The notes under the pieces are model-generated. The model was not told the DNA's origin, made no database searches, and was given only the letters and a program-made list of their open reading frames with translations. This document shows positions 36,111 through 44,367 of a stretch of DNA of 64,000 nucleotides, piece after piece. Source of the stretch: Bradyrhizobium ottawaense (GTDB taxonomy: Bacteria > Pseudomonadota > Alphaproteobacteria > Rhizobiales > Xanthobacteraceae); NCBI RefSeq assembly GCF_900099825.1, contig NZ_LT629693.1, forward strand, positions 806,001 through 870,000. The letters run 5' to 3'. The position numbers and the translations under genes are program-made. Each line of letters opens with the position of its first letter. Within the stretch, counting starts at the first letter, position 1.

Positions 36111-36402
36111 TCACCAGCGCGAGCACGGCGGCGAGTGCCGCATCGCCGTCCGGGCCGGCGACGCGGAAATAAAGCATCGCACCCTGCGGGGCCTTCACCC
36201 GCATCACCTTCACCGGACTCTTGGCATCCGTCCACGGTCCGTCCGGTGCGAGAGCGATTTCGATCGACGCGGCAAAACCCTTGGCGCATTGCGTAAGCTT
36301 GACCGAAGGCCGCGCATGAAGACCGACCGGATTGACGAGAACCGCCGAGGCCGTTAGCGGCAAAACCGTTTTGGACGCCCGGCCGGCGTTGACATCATGC
36401 AT
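36088..36402 (-). CDS. HPr-family phosphocarrier protein of the DHA kinase relay
   Basis: Protein of 104 residues with the HPr active-site loop NPVGLHARPSVKL (phospho-His in GLHARP). It shows the usual small alpha/beta pattern with a slightly long N-terminus (about 16 extra residues) and an extra loop GPWTDAKSPVK. The regulatory serine region of Gram-positive HPr is not conserved (SPVKVMRVKAPQGA). It overlaps both the EIIA gene (8 bases) and enzyme I (23 bases), so it is a dedicated carrier for this pathway. Confidence 0.9.
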   Translation of the reverse strand: MHDVNAGRASKTVLPLTASAVLVNPVGLHARPSVKLTQCAKGFAASIEIALAPDGPWTDAKSPVKVMRVKAPQGAMLYFRVAGPDGDAALAAVLALVNDGFGEA

Positions 36403-36796
36403 AGAATTCCTCCGCGCTGCGCTGGACCGCGGTTAGCGGCGACCCGCCGGAGGACTCGGTCGCCGCTATCACGGCCCCCTCAACCACTGGAGCATTGCAG
36501 ACCACGACGCGTGCACGCCGCTCTTCGGGCAACATCTCCACCGCCATCTCCGAATTTGTTTCTGCCCCGCCGAGGTCGACGAGGATTGCAACTCCGGCTG
36601 GCGACCAGGCGATCTCGATCGCCTCGAGGATGCCGGCAACATTGGTGCCGAGCCCGCCCTCAAGGTCGCCGCCTGTCCAGGCAAGCGGCACAGCATTGCC
36701 GACCATCTGACGCACCATATCGGCCGCCCCCTCCGCGATTTTGGCGGAATGCGAAACGATGACGATTCCGACGTTGCCAGAACTTGAATTGCTCAT
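36395..36796 (-). CDS. dhaM: PTS EIIA domain protein, DhaM-like phosphoryl donor
   Basis: Protein of 133 residues of the mannose-type EIIA fold. The phospho-histidine is in VIVSHSAKIAEGAADMV, followed by GGDLEGGLGTNVAGI and LVDLGGAETNSEMAVEML, all typical of the DhaM EIIA domain. Only the EIIA domain is present; the HPr and EI domains that are fused in E. coli DhaM are encoded by the two following genes. It passes phosphate to ADP held by DhaL. Start and stop overlap the neighbours by 4 and 8 bases. Confidence 0.92.
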   Translation of the reverse strand: MSNSSSGNVGIVIVSHSAKIAEGAADMVRQMVGNAVPLAWTGGDLEGGLGTNVAGILEAIEIAWSPAGVAILVDLGGAETNSEMAVEMLPEERRARVVVCNAPVVEGAVIAATESSGGSPLTAVQRSAEEFYA

Positions 36797-37407
36797 AAAT
36801 CTGCCTCGAATTCCAGTGTTACGACTGCTGCGCCGATCAGGAGGGACGCCGAGCGCGAACCCGGATCCATATGACCGATCGAACGTTCGCCGAGAAAGGA
36901 CGCCCGGCCGCGCGTCGCGAGCATCGGCGTCGTACGCTCGGCGGCCTCCGTCGCTTCCGCGGCGATCGCCGCCGCGTCGCCGCCGGCCGCAAGTATCGCC
37001 TGCACCGGCACGAGGACATCAAGCAGGGTCTTCTGCCCTGCTTCCGAGCGTCCGCGCGCCTTGACAGCATCGATCGCCTTACCCGTCGCCGCCACGAGAT
37101 CGGCGCGCGCAGGCTCCTCCGGAAGCGCCTTGCCGAGCTCCATGAAGAAAGTGCCGACGAGCGGCCCGGAGGCGCCACCGACCTTCATCACCAGCGTCAT
37201 GCCGATCGCCTTCAACATCTCGGGCGTCGATTTATCTGCAAGAGCCGGCAGGGTCGCGAGCACCGCCTCGAAGCCACGCTTCATGTTCAGTCCGTGGTCG
37301 CCGTCGCCAATCGCCTGATCGAGGCTGGTCAATTCGTCGGCATGCTCGATCACCGATACTGCCAGCGCCCGCACCAGCTTCTCCCTCGCTGTTCGATTGA
37401 GGCTCAT
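36793..37407 (-). CDS. dhaL: Dihydroxyacetone kinase subunit DhaL
   Basis: ADP-binding subunit of 204 residues. The Mg-ADP aspartates are in LDQAIGDGDHGLNMKRGF, and the helical barrel continues with KVGGASGPLVGTFFMELGK and the conserved RGRASFLGERSIGHMDPGS near the end. The ADP stays bound and is rephosphorylated by the EIIA protein encoded next. The gene overlaps the upstream ABC ATPase by four bases and the downstream EIIA gene by four bases, showing tight coupling of import and phosphorylation. Confidence 0.95.
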   Translation of the reverse strand: MSLNRTAREKLVRALAVSVIEHADELTSLDQAIGDGDHGLNMKRGFEAVLATLPALADKSTPEMLKAIGMTLVMKVGGASGPLVGTFFMELGKALPEEPARADLVAATGKAIDAVKARGRSEAGQKTLLDVLVPVQAILAAGGDAAAIAAEATEAAERTTPMLATRGRASFLGERSIGHMDPGSRSASLLIGAAVVTLEFEADL

Positions 37408-38411
37408 GCCGCAATCCTCCGGCCGGCCGCATCGAAGAACAGCGGATTGTTGAGACAGAGCGACACGATGTCTCCGGCGCCGAGCCTGGCTTCGGGATCG
37501 GACAACGTCACGACCGGTTGGCCGCCGAGATCGAGGTGGAGATGGCTCTGGTCGCCGAGATGCTCGATCCGGGTGACGGTCGCCGACACTTCGCCGCCGC
37601 CGCGCGCGATCGTCAAGTGCTCGGTGCGCGCGCCGATAGTCTTGGCCCCGAGCGGCGCGCCGGCAAACAGCGCCGCCGGCAAGAGGTTGATCGCCGGCTG
37701 ACCAAGCCGCGCGGCGACATGGGCGTTGATCGGGTTCTCGTAAATCTCCCGCGGCGTCCCGATCTGCATGAGCCGCCCGGCCTCGATGACACCGATGCGA
37801 GAAGCCATGGTCATCGCTTCGGTCTGATCATGGGTGACATAGAGGATGGTCGCGCCGAGATCGGTCTGGATGCGCTTGAGTTCAAGGCGCATTTCGCCGC
37901 GCAGCTTGGCATCCAGCGACGAGAGCGGCTCGTCCATGAGATAGATCGCGGGCGAGCGCACCAAGGCTCGGCCGATCGCGACGCGCTGCATCTGCCCACC
38001 CGACAACTGCGTTGCCTTGTTGTCGAGCTTGGTTTCGATGCGGAGCAGACGAGCGACTTCCCGCACCTTGGCGCGGATCTCGGCCTCCGGCACCCGCCGG
38101 ATCGGCGCGCGCAATGCAAAAGCCATGTTCTCGAACACGGTAAGATGAGGATACAACGAATATTGCTGGAACACGAAAGCGACGTCGCGATCGGCCGGCG
38201 CGTCGCCAGTCACGTCGCGGCCGCCGATCCGGATCGAACCGCGGTCCGGCATCTCCAGTCCGGCGATCAGGCGCAAGGTTGACGTCTTGCCGGCACCCGT
38301 CGGCCCGAGCAGTGCGACGAACTCGCCGTCTGCGACGGTCAGCGACAGATCGCTGACGGCCTGCGTCTTCTTGAACGCCTTGGAGACCGCCCTGATCTCG
38401 ACCTCAGCCAT
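37404..38411 (-). CDS. ABC transporter ATP-binding protein (carbohydrate/polyol importer, second ATPase)
   Basis: ATPase of 335 residues of the MalK/UgpC group. The Walker A is GPTGAGKTST, the Q-loop FVFQQYSLYPHLTVFENM, the signature LSGGQMQRVAIGRALV and the Walker B YLMDEPLSSLDA, with a C-terminal OB-type regulatory domain from about residue 240. It pairs with the ATPase at 38404-39501 as a heterodimer, an arrangement known for rhizobial glycerol importers (GlpS/GlpT). The ATG at 38411 overlaps the first ATPase gene by eight bases. Confidence 0.93.
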   Translation of the reverse strand: MAEVEIRAVSKAFKKTQAVSDLSLTVADGEFVALLGPTGAGKTSTLRLIAGLEMPDRGSIRIGGRDVTGDAPADRDVAFVFQQYSLYPHLTVFENMAFALRAPIRRVPEAEIRAKVREVARLLRIETKLDNKATQLSGGQMQRVAIGRALVRSPAIYLMDEPLSSLDAKLRGEMRLELKRIQTDLGATILYVTHDQTEAMTMASRIGVIEAGRLMQIGTPREIYENPINAHVAARLGQPAINLLPAALFAGAPLGAKTIGARTEHLTIARGGGEVSATVTRIEHLGDQSHLHLDLGGQPVVTLSDPEARLGAGDIVSLCLNNPLFFDAAGRRIAA

Positions 38412-39501
38412 GCGCGCCTCCCTCATGCAACGCGGTTCGGACCGCCCGGCCTGACGCCTTGTCGAAGATCGACAGCGTATCGGGGCGGAAATCGAGCCCG
38501 ACATGCTCTCCGGTCCGGAACGACACGCTGGCCGGCGACCGAGCCTTGAGTGCCCCATAGCGCGTCGTCACCGTCACGATCTGCGTCGTGCCGAGATACT
38601 CCGACCCATAGACCTCACCCCGCACGACGCCGAGATCGGAGAAGCGCACGTGCTCGGGCCTGACCCCGAGGACGAGATCGCTTTCCGGCAGCGCCTGGCG
38701 TGCAGCCGGAATGGCGACGTCACGCTCGCCGAGCCGGATTGCCTGCGCGCCGGCCTGTAGGCCACCGCGGAATGGCAGGAAGTTCATCGGCGGCGAACCG
38801 ATGAAGTCGGCAACGAACAGCGACGCCGGCCGGTCATAGATGTCGCGCGGGCTCGCAACCTGTTCGACGACGCCGTTGTTCATCACGGCGATCATGTCGG
38901 CCATCGCCATGGCCTCGAGCTGATCGTGGGTGACGTAGACCGTGGTCGCGCCGAGCCGGTCATGCAGCGCGCGCAACTCATGGATCATCGCTTCGCGCAT
39001 TTCGGTATCGAGCGCGCCGAGCGGCTCGTCCATCAGAAAACATTTCGGCTTGCGCACGATCGCCCGCCCGAGCGCGACGCGCTGCCGGTCGCCGCCGGCA
39101 AGGCCCGAAACTGGCCGATCGAGAAGATGCGAAATGCGCAGGATGCGCGCGGCCTCCACCACCCGCCGGTCGGACTCAGCTGCGCCGACGCCCTCGCATT
39201 TCAGGGGGAACCCAATATTTCGCCGGACGTTCATGTGCGGATAGAGGGCGAACAGCTGGAACACGAAAGCGATGTCGCGTGCCGAGGCGCGGTTCATCGT
39301 GACGTCTTCGCCATCGAGCCGGATGGTGCCGGCGGTCGGCAATTCAAGTCCCGCAATCATGCGCAGCGTCGTCGTCTTGCCGCAGCCCGAGGGTCCCAGT
39401 AGGCAGAGGAATTCGCCGTCCTCCACCGTGAAGCTGGCAGCCTTGACGGCATGGAAATCCCCGAAGGATTTTTCAAGCGCTTCGACCCTGATCTGTGCCA
39501 T
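38404..39501 (-). CDS. ABC transporter ATP-binding protein (carbohydrate/polyol importer, first ATPase)
   Basis: ATPase of 365 residues. The Walker A is GPSGCGKTTT, the Q-loop FVFQLFALYPHMNVRRN, the signature region SGLAGGDRQRVALGRAIV (the usual LSGGQ reads LAGGD here) and the Walker B FLMDEPLGALD, followed by a MalK-like C-terminal domain. The altered signature is complemented by the canonical one in the partner ATPase. It follows the small membrane protein by five bases. Confidence 0.93.
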   Translation of the reverse strand: MAQIRVEALEKSFGDFHAVKAASFTVEDGEFLCLLGPSGCGKTTTLRMIAGLELPTAGTIRLDGEDVTMNRASARDIAFVFQLFALYPHMNVRRNIGFPLKCEGVGAAESDRRVVEAARILRISHLLDRPVSGLAGGDRQRVALGRAIVRKPKCFLMDEPLGALDTEMREAMIHELRALHDRLGATTVYVTHDQLEAMAMADMIAVMNNGVVEQVASPRDIYDRPASLFVADFIGSPPMNFLPFRGGLQAGAQAIRLGERDVAIPAARQALPESDLVLGVRPEHVRFSDLGVVRGEVYGSEYLGTTQIVTVTTRYGALKARSPASVSFRTGEHVGLDFRPDTLSIFDKASGRAVRTALHEGGAHG

Positions 39502-39506
39502 CCGCC

Positions 39507-39719
39507 CTACTCTCTGACCTTCGAGACAATGGTGAACATCACCGTGCCGAACAGCGTGGTCGCGAATGACCAGGAATACAGCGTCAGGGAAAACGGCTGC
39601 ATCAGCATGACGACGCCCGCGGCGATGATCGTCGTAGCGACGGCTTCCAATGGTCCGCGTCGCAGAATTCTATCCGCGAAGCTGCCAGCCGGCATGGAGG
39701 AGTTTGCATCGAGGCTCAT
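39507..39719 (-). CDS. Small two-helix membrane protein of the ABC importer operon
   Basis: Protein of 70 residues with two hydrophobic segments (AVATTIIAAGVVMLMQPFSL and SWSFATTLFGTVMFTIV). Such a short gene sits between permease and ATPase genes in polyol ABC operons of rhizobia, where it resembles the unassigned GlpU-type component. Its start overlaps the permease stop by four bases. The function is unknown, perhaps stabilising the permease. Confidence 0.8.
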   Translation of the reverse strand: MSLDANSSMPAGSFADRILRRGPLEAVATTIIAAGVVMLMQPFSLTLYSWSFATTLFGTVMFTIVSKVRE

Positions 39720-40669
39720 TTGCGAACGGCTCCAAAGGTGATCCCGCGCAGCAAATGCTTGCGCAACAGCACCGTGAAAACAACGATCGGCACCAAGAAC
39801 AGCGTCGTGCCGGCGGCGACTGCGGGCCAGTCCTGCCCGCCCTCACCGATGATGATCGGGATAAAAGGCGGCGCCGTCTGCGCGTTGCCGGAGGTTAGAA
39901 GCACCGCGAAGGCGTATTCGTTCCAGGCGAAGATCAGGCAGAAGATCGCGGTGGCCGCGATTCCGGTGGTTGCCTGCGGCAGTACCACCTTCACGAAGGC
40001 CTGGAAGCGCGTATAGCCGTCGATCATGGCTGCTTCCTCGTACTCGCGCGGGATCTCGTCGATGAAGCCCTTGAGAAGCCAGACGGCGAGCGAGACGTTG
40101 ACCGAGGTGTAGAGCAGGATCATGCCGAGCCTTGTGTCCGACAGCCCGATGGTGCGGTACATCAGGTAGATCGGGATCGCGACCGCGATCGGCGGCATCA
40201 TCCGCGTCGACAGGATAAAGAACAGCAAATCGTCCTTCAGCGGCACCCGGAACCGCGAGAAGCCGTAGGCCGCCAACGTGCCGAGGGTAACCGCGAGCAC
40301 GGTCGAGCCGAAGGCGATGATCAGCGAATTGATGAAACGCGGCACATAGTTCGAAGGTCCGGCGATCACCATGTTGCGGCCGCGCGCGATTCCATCGCAA
40401 AGTCCCTGAGACGGTCCGAGCGTGCGGATGAATTCCGGCGTCTGGCGCGAGCGGGTGGTGAAGAGATTGCAGAAACCTTCCAGCGACGGCGTGAAGACGA
40501 GTTTGGGCGGATAGGAGATCGCATCGTCCGGCGACTTGAACGAAGTCAGAACGATCCAGACCAGCGGAATCATCGTAATCACGGCATAGAGAACCACTAG
40601 CGAACCCGCCAGTCGCTTGGTGCCGGGCGATGGTTCGACTACGGAATGGGCTGTGTTCGCGATGCTCAT
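39716..40669 (-). CDS. Carbohydrate-type ABC transporter permease (MalG-like)
   Basis: Permease of 317 residues with about six helices and the EAA loop EYEEAAMIDGYTRFQAFVKV that contacts the ATPases. The N-terminal helix is LAGSLVVLYAVITMIPLVWI. It contains a longer than usual periplasmic segment after helix 1 (about residues 50-105). The ATG at 40669 overlaps the first permease stop by four bases; the longer in-frame upstream part lies inside that gene and is rejected. Confidence 0.92.
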   Translation of the reverse strand: MSIANTAHSVVEPSPGTKRLAGSLVVLYAVITMIPLVWIVLTSFKSPDDAISYPPKLVFTPSLEGFCNLFTTRSRQTPEFIRTLGPSQGLCDGIARGRNMVIAGPSNYVPRFINSLIIAFGSTVLAVTLGTLAAYGFSRFRVPLKDDLLFFILSTRMMPPIAVAIPIYLMYRTIGLSDTRLGMILLYTSVNVSLAVWLLKGFIDEIPREYEEAAMIDGYTRFQAFVKVVLPQATTGIAATAIFCLIFAWNEYAFAVLLTSGNAQTAPPFIPIIIGEGGQDWPAVAAGTTLFLVPIVVFTVLLRKHLLRGITFGAVRK

Positions 40670-41625
40670 CGGCTTTTCACCCGGTTCAATGCCTTCACAT
40701 AGATGTTGGCGAGGCCAAACACCGTTACGAACAGGATGATCGCGAAGGCTGAGGAATAGCCGGTCCGCCAGCTCTCGAATGCCGCGCGCTTGAGCGTGAT
40801 CGAGGCGACCTCGGTGGTGGACCCCGGCCCGCCCCCGGTGAGCAGGTTGACCATGTCGAACATCTTGAAGTTCTCGATGCCCCGGAACAACACCGCAAGC
40901 ATGATGAACGGCAACGCCATCGGCAGCGTGATCGACCAGAACTGCCGCCACTTCGAGGCGCGGTCGACCTCCGCCGCCTCATAGATGTAGTCCGGGATCG
41001 ACCGCAGGCCGGCAAGGCAAATCAGCATCACATAGGGCGTCCACATCCAGGCGTCGACAATGACGATCGCCCAAGGGCTGAGCGTCACGTCGCCCAGCAT
41101 CTGGAACGACGATGCGGAGCGGCCGGTGAGGAAGGCGAACACATAGTTGAAGAGGCCGATCTGCGGCTGGTAGAGGAACGTCCAGAAATTGCCGACGACG
41201 GCCGGCGAAAGCATCATCGGCAGCAGGATGATCGTGGTCCACATGCCGTGGCCGCGGAATTTCTTGTCGATCAGGAAGGCAAGGCCAAATCCAAGCACGG
41301 TCTCGATGGCGACGGTCCAGAACACGAAATGCGCCGTCACCTGCATCGCCGCCCAGATGTCCGGATCGGTCAGGATGGTCTGGTACCAATCGATGCCCAG
41401 CCACTTTACCGGTGCATTTGCCCGGTTGGCCCGGTAGTTGGTGAACGAAAGATAGATGGTCCAGACCAGCGGAAAGATGTTGATCGCCAGCAGCAGCAGC
41501 ATCGTCGGGGTGATGAAGAGCCACGCCAGCGCCGTATCGGACAGGCCCCGGATTCGGCGCGCCACGGCGGGCTGTACGGGCACGGCGCCGTAGGTTATCC
41601 GCGATGAGGCACTCAAATCGTTCAT
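40666..41625 (-). CDS. Carbohydrate-type ABC transporter permease (MalF-like)
   Basis: Permease of 319 residues with six helices and the EAA loop YEAAEVDRASKWRQFWSITLP. Helix 1 reads ALAWLFITPTMLLLLAINIF and is followed by TIYLSFTNYRANRA. It forms the channel with the second permease. It is separated from the upstream binding-protein gene by 109 bp that contain a strong hairpin. Confidence 0.92.
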   Translation of the reverse strand: MNDLSASSRITYGAVPVQPAVARRIRGLSDTALAWLFITPTMLLLLAINIFPLVWTIYLSFTNYRANRANAPVKWLGIDWYQTILTDPDIWAAMQVTAHFVFWTVAIETVLGFGLAFLIDKKFRGHGMWTTIILLPMMLSPAVVGNFWTFLYQPQIGLFNYVFAFLTGRSASSFQMLGDVTLSPWAIVIVDAWMWTPYVMLICLAGLRSIPDYIYEAAEVDRASKWRQFWSITLPMALPFIMLAVLFRGIENFKMFDMVNLLTGGGPGSTTEVASITLKRAAFESWRTGYSSAFAIILFVTVFGLANIYVKALNRVKSR

Positions 41626-41694
41626 GGTGTCAGCTGGTCCTGATGTACTGCGATTGCCGACTTCAAAAAAGATATGGGTATTGGCGGAGAGAAT

Positions 41695-41728
41695 GGCCTG
41701 GAGCGCTGACGAACCCGCGCTCCAGGCC
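41695..41728 (-). terminator. Intercistronic hairpin between binding-protein and permease genes
   Basis: A perfect 12-bp stem (GGCCTGGAGCGC and its complement) with a 10-base loop, starting seven bases after the stop of the binding-protein gene. No T-run follows. In ABC operons such structures commonly protect or partly terminate the mRNA so that binding protein is made in excess of permease and ATPase. That role is inferred here from position. Confidence 0.75.
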
Positions 41729-41734
41729 GCTATC

Positions 41735-43069
41735 CTAGAACTTCTTGCCCTCTTCCTTGAATATGGCTTTCCAATCTTTCACCAGCCCGTCGAGCGCCTC
41801 CTGCGCGGTGCCCTTGTCAGCGACCACATAGTCATGCACGCGCTTCTGCTCGGCTTGCAGGAGCTGGGCGTAGGAGGGCTCGGCCCAGAAGTCGACCACC
41901 ATGCCCATCGATTTCAGGAACTCCTTGGCGAACGGGGCGCTATCCGGGAAGCTCGGGTCGTTCAGCACCGACTTGGCGCAAGAATAGCCGCCCAGCGCCC
42001 ACCATTTCTTTTGCACATCGCCGCCGGAGAACCATTTGATGTACTGCAGCGCCTCGCCCTGGTTCTTGGAATAGGAAACCACGGAGATGCCCTGTCCGCC
42101 GAGCTGGGTGGCCTGGATGGTGGCGGCCGGATTGGAGAAGAATCCGATCTTGTCACCGCCGACATTCGGATCCTTGTAGAGGCCGGGGAAGAAGGCGAAG
42201 AAGTTCATCTGCAACGCCACCTGGCCGGACTTGAAGGCGTCAAGACCTTCCGACATGTAGGAGTTGGAAGCACCGGGAGGCGTGCAGCACTTGTAGAGCT
42301 CCTTGTAGGCTTCGAGCCCCTTGACGGCGCCGGGCGAGTTGACGAACCCGTCCATCGCATAGGGCTTGTTGGGATCCTGGTATTTGAAGCCGTAGTCGTA
42401 GAGATAGTTCGAGACGCCCATGGTGATGCCTTCCGAGCCGCGCTCGGTATAGATCGAAGCGCCATAGACCTTCTTGCCGTCAATTTCGCGGCCCTGGAAG
42501 AACTGTGCGATGTCGCGGAGCTCTTCGAGCGTCTTCGGCACGGCGATATCGCGGCCATATTTGGCCTTGAAGTCCTTCTGCACATCTGGCCGCGCAAACC
42601 AGTCCTTGCGATAGGTCCAGCCCACCGCGTCGCCCATGGCGGGCAGCGCCCAATAGTTCGGCGTATTCTTCGGCCACTGTGAATAACCGACGACGGTCGC
42701 CGGCATATAGTCGTCCATGCTGATTCCTTCCTTCTTGAAGAAATCGTTGAGCTTGACGTACTGACCGTTCTCCGCCGCGCCGCCGATCCACTGTGAATCG
42801 CCGATGATGAGATCGCACAGCGATCCGCGTGAATTGAGTTCATTCAGGAAACGGTCGGCGTAATTGGGCCATGGCACGAATTCGAACTTCATGCCGATGC
42901 CGGTCTTGGCGGTGAAGTCCTTCGAGAGTTCGACCAGTGCATTGGCCGGATCCCACGCCGCCCAGCACAGCGTGATCGTCTTGCCTTGCGCTTGCGCCGG
43001 CGTCGTTGCTCCGATGCCGAGCGCGGCGACACCGCCCGCAGCAAGGAGCACCTTCAATGTATTCTTCAT
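41735..43069 (-). CDS. ABC transporter substrate-binding protein (carbohydrate/polyol type)
   Basis: Periplasmic binding protein of 444 residues with a signal peptide (MKNTLKVLLAAGGVAALGIG, cleavage near AQAQ-G). The mature part begins ITLCWAAWDPANALVELSKD and shows the family 1 (maltose-like) pattern, including WPNYADRFLNELNSRG. The ATG at 43069 is about nine bases after GGGAGG; an ATG two codons earlier is too close to that site. As first gene of an operon with DHA kinase, its ligand is likely a triose, glycerol-like polyol or a sugar yielding dihydroxyacetone. Confidence 0.93.
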   Translation of the reverse strand: MKNTLKVLLAAGGVAALGIGATTPAQAQGKTITLCWAAWDPANALVELSKDFTAKTGIGMKFEFVPWPNYADRFLNELNSRGSLCDLIIGDSQWIGGAAENGQYVKLNDFFKKEGISMDDYMPATVVGYSQWPKNTPNYWALPAMGDAVGWTYRKDWFARPDVQKDFKAKYGRDIAVPKTLEELRDIAQFFQGREIDGKKVYGASIYTERGSEGITMGVSNYLYDYGFKYQDPNKPYAMDGFVNSPGAVKGLEAYKELYKCCTPPGASNSYMSEGLDAFKSGQVALQMNFFAFFPGLYKDPNVGGDKIGFFSNPAATIQATQLGGQGISVVSYSKNQGEALQYIKWFSGGDVQKKWWALGGYSCAKSVLNDPSFPDSAPFAKEFLKSMGMVVDFWAEPSYAQLLQAEQKRVHDYVVADKGTAQEALDGLVKDWKAIFKEEGKKF

Positions 43070-43227
43070 GCGCATTTCCCTCCCTGTTTGGCCGGCCATC
43101 GACATGGCACGGCGTTCCTGCCCGCTCGAAGGCTTCGAGCAGAGCGACACAGTCCTTGACGAGTTGAATGACTTGAACCGACGTTCCCTCGCGCTCGCGG
43201 ATTCTTGGGATCCGTAGAGCTCGATTT

Positions 43228-43253
43228 GTTTAGTAAATCACGATTTACTAAAC
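43228..43253. promoter_or_regulatory. Perfect 26-bp palindrome upstream of the ABC/DHA kinase operon
   Basis: Arms GTTTAGTAAATC (43228-43239) and GATTTACTAAAC (43242-43253) are fully complementary and separated by two bases (AC). It lies 159 bp before the binding-protein ATG on the minus strand, in an AT-rich patch amid GC-rich DNA. The length and symmetry fit the operator of a dimeric regulator (GntR, DeoR or LacI type). No such regulator gene is adjacent, apart from the HTH-like gene inside the operon. Confidence 0.8.
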
Positions 43254-43354
43254 ATTGCAAGAGGACTGTCGGCAGGATCGGAAAACGTCGCGCTCCTGCC
43301 CCGAAAATTCAGAAACCGCACGCAGGATCATCAATGCCGTGTTCGACCATCGGC

Positions 43355-43756
43355 CTAGGTGAGCCGGTAGATTTGTCCTCGATCACGTACAGCATTGCTG
43401 TACCGGATGAGCGCGTTGATGTGCATGGCCATCGTCCCCTTGGGAACGCCGGTTGTGCCTGACGTGAAGGAGATCGCACATAGATCCCATCCATCGACCG
43501 CCTCGTGTTCGACCGGCTTTGTCCCCGGGGAGCTTAGTTCGGAAAACGCACGCGTCCCCTGCGGCGCCTCGCCACCGATGACGAACACCGCTTCTACGCT
43601 GCCGAGGCCACCGCGCACCGAATCGAGCTTGTCGCTCCAGACTTCCGACGAGACCACCAGCCCCTTGGCACCGACCTTGTTGATCTGCGCCGCCAATCCT
43701 TCCGCGGTCAGCCCGAGATTGACCGGCACAGCGACGCCACCGAGCTCGATGATGGC
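43355..43756 (-). pseudogene. AMP-dependent acyl-CoA ligase fragment
   Basis: A remnant of about 130 codons from the middle of an adenylating ligase. It reads ELGGVAVPVNLGLTAEGLAA, then the AMP-binding loop ISFTSGTTGVPKGTMAMH, and ends soon after in an unrelated RDRGQIYRLT stop. The N-terminal 50 or so residues and the whole C-terminal two thirds of a normal ligase are missing. Upstream it is fused in frame to an aldehyde dehydrogenase scrap. Not functional. Confidence 0.8.
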
Positions 43757-43825
43757 GGACTGCTTGTAACCGCCGAATGGAAGCGCCGGGTCGATCAAGT
43801 TGTGGCAGTTGACCCATCTGTCACG
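43757..43825 (-). pseudogene. Aldehyde dehydrogenase C-terminal scrap
   Basis: About 20 residues (RWVNCHNLIDPALPFGGYKQ) match the near-terminal region of aldehyde dehydrogenases (…NLFDAALPFGGYKQSG type). They are joined without a break to the ligase fragment. Nothing else of the dehydrogenase remains. It records an old deletion that fused two genes. Confidence 0.7.
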
Positions 43826-43830
43826 GCTGA

Positions 43831-44235
43831 TCGGCCCAGCAGCGACTGAAGCGCCCCGAATTCTACCGCATCCTCTACGAGTCCGAGCTGTTCTCGCCGG
43901 AAGCATTTCAGCAGCACATCGACGTTATCGCGCGCGGCTACCAACGCGTACTGCAACGCGCCGCTAACGCCGGCGATGCGCGCGCGGTCGACCCTCGCGA
44001 ATACGAAGTTCTCGCCTTTATGTTGATGGGAGCTCGAAAGTATCTCTCGAGCCGCTTCGCGCGATCGAACGGCTCCATCCGGGAACTGCCGGATTTCGTC
44101 ACGAAGGCCTACATGCGCTTCGTTTGCAACGGCTTCCGGGACGAGCACGCGAGCATCGCGAGCCCTTCGCCCGCAAAGCAGACCAAGAAGGCGATGTTGG
44201 TCGCCGATCGCTCGCTGCGAAGCGAGAAAGCCTGA
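43831..44235 (+). pseudogene. TetR-family regulator, C-terminal remnant
   Basis: The open frame from 43831 to the TGA at 44233 reads RPEFYRILYESELFSPEAF, a helical ligand domain with FMLMGARKYLSSRF and LPDFVTKAYMRFV, typical of TetR regulators. The N-terminal DNA-binding domain is gone: the frame begins after a stop at 43828, where the aldehyde dehydrogenase scrap lies on the other strand. Without the HTH it cannot bind DNA. A full TetR gene lies 1.1 kb downstream. Confidence 0.7.
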
Positions 44236-44367
44236 TTGATCGCCTTCGAACCGCGAATCAGCGACGGCCGCTCGCGTGGGGGAATCTGCTCGAACGTCAC
44301 CGTTGGCTGCCCCGTAAGCCCAGGCCGTTTAGGCGGCGGTTCCGGTTGCTACGCCGGCGGTCCCTCG

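Noticed and set aside
43387..43403. Palindrome GTACAG-CATTG-CTGTAC
   Set aside because: It falls inside the ligase remnant, encodes the expected YSNAV residues and has short arms, so it is most likely chance.
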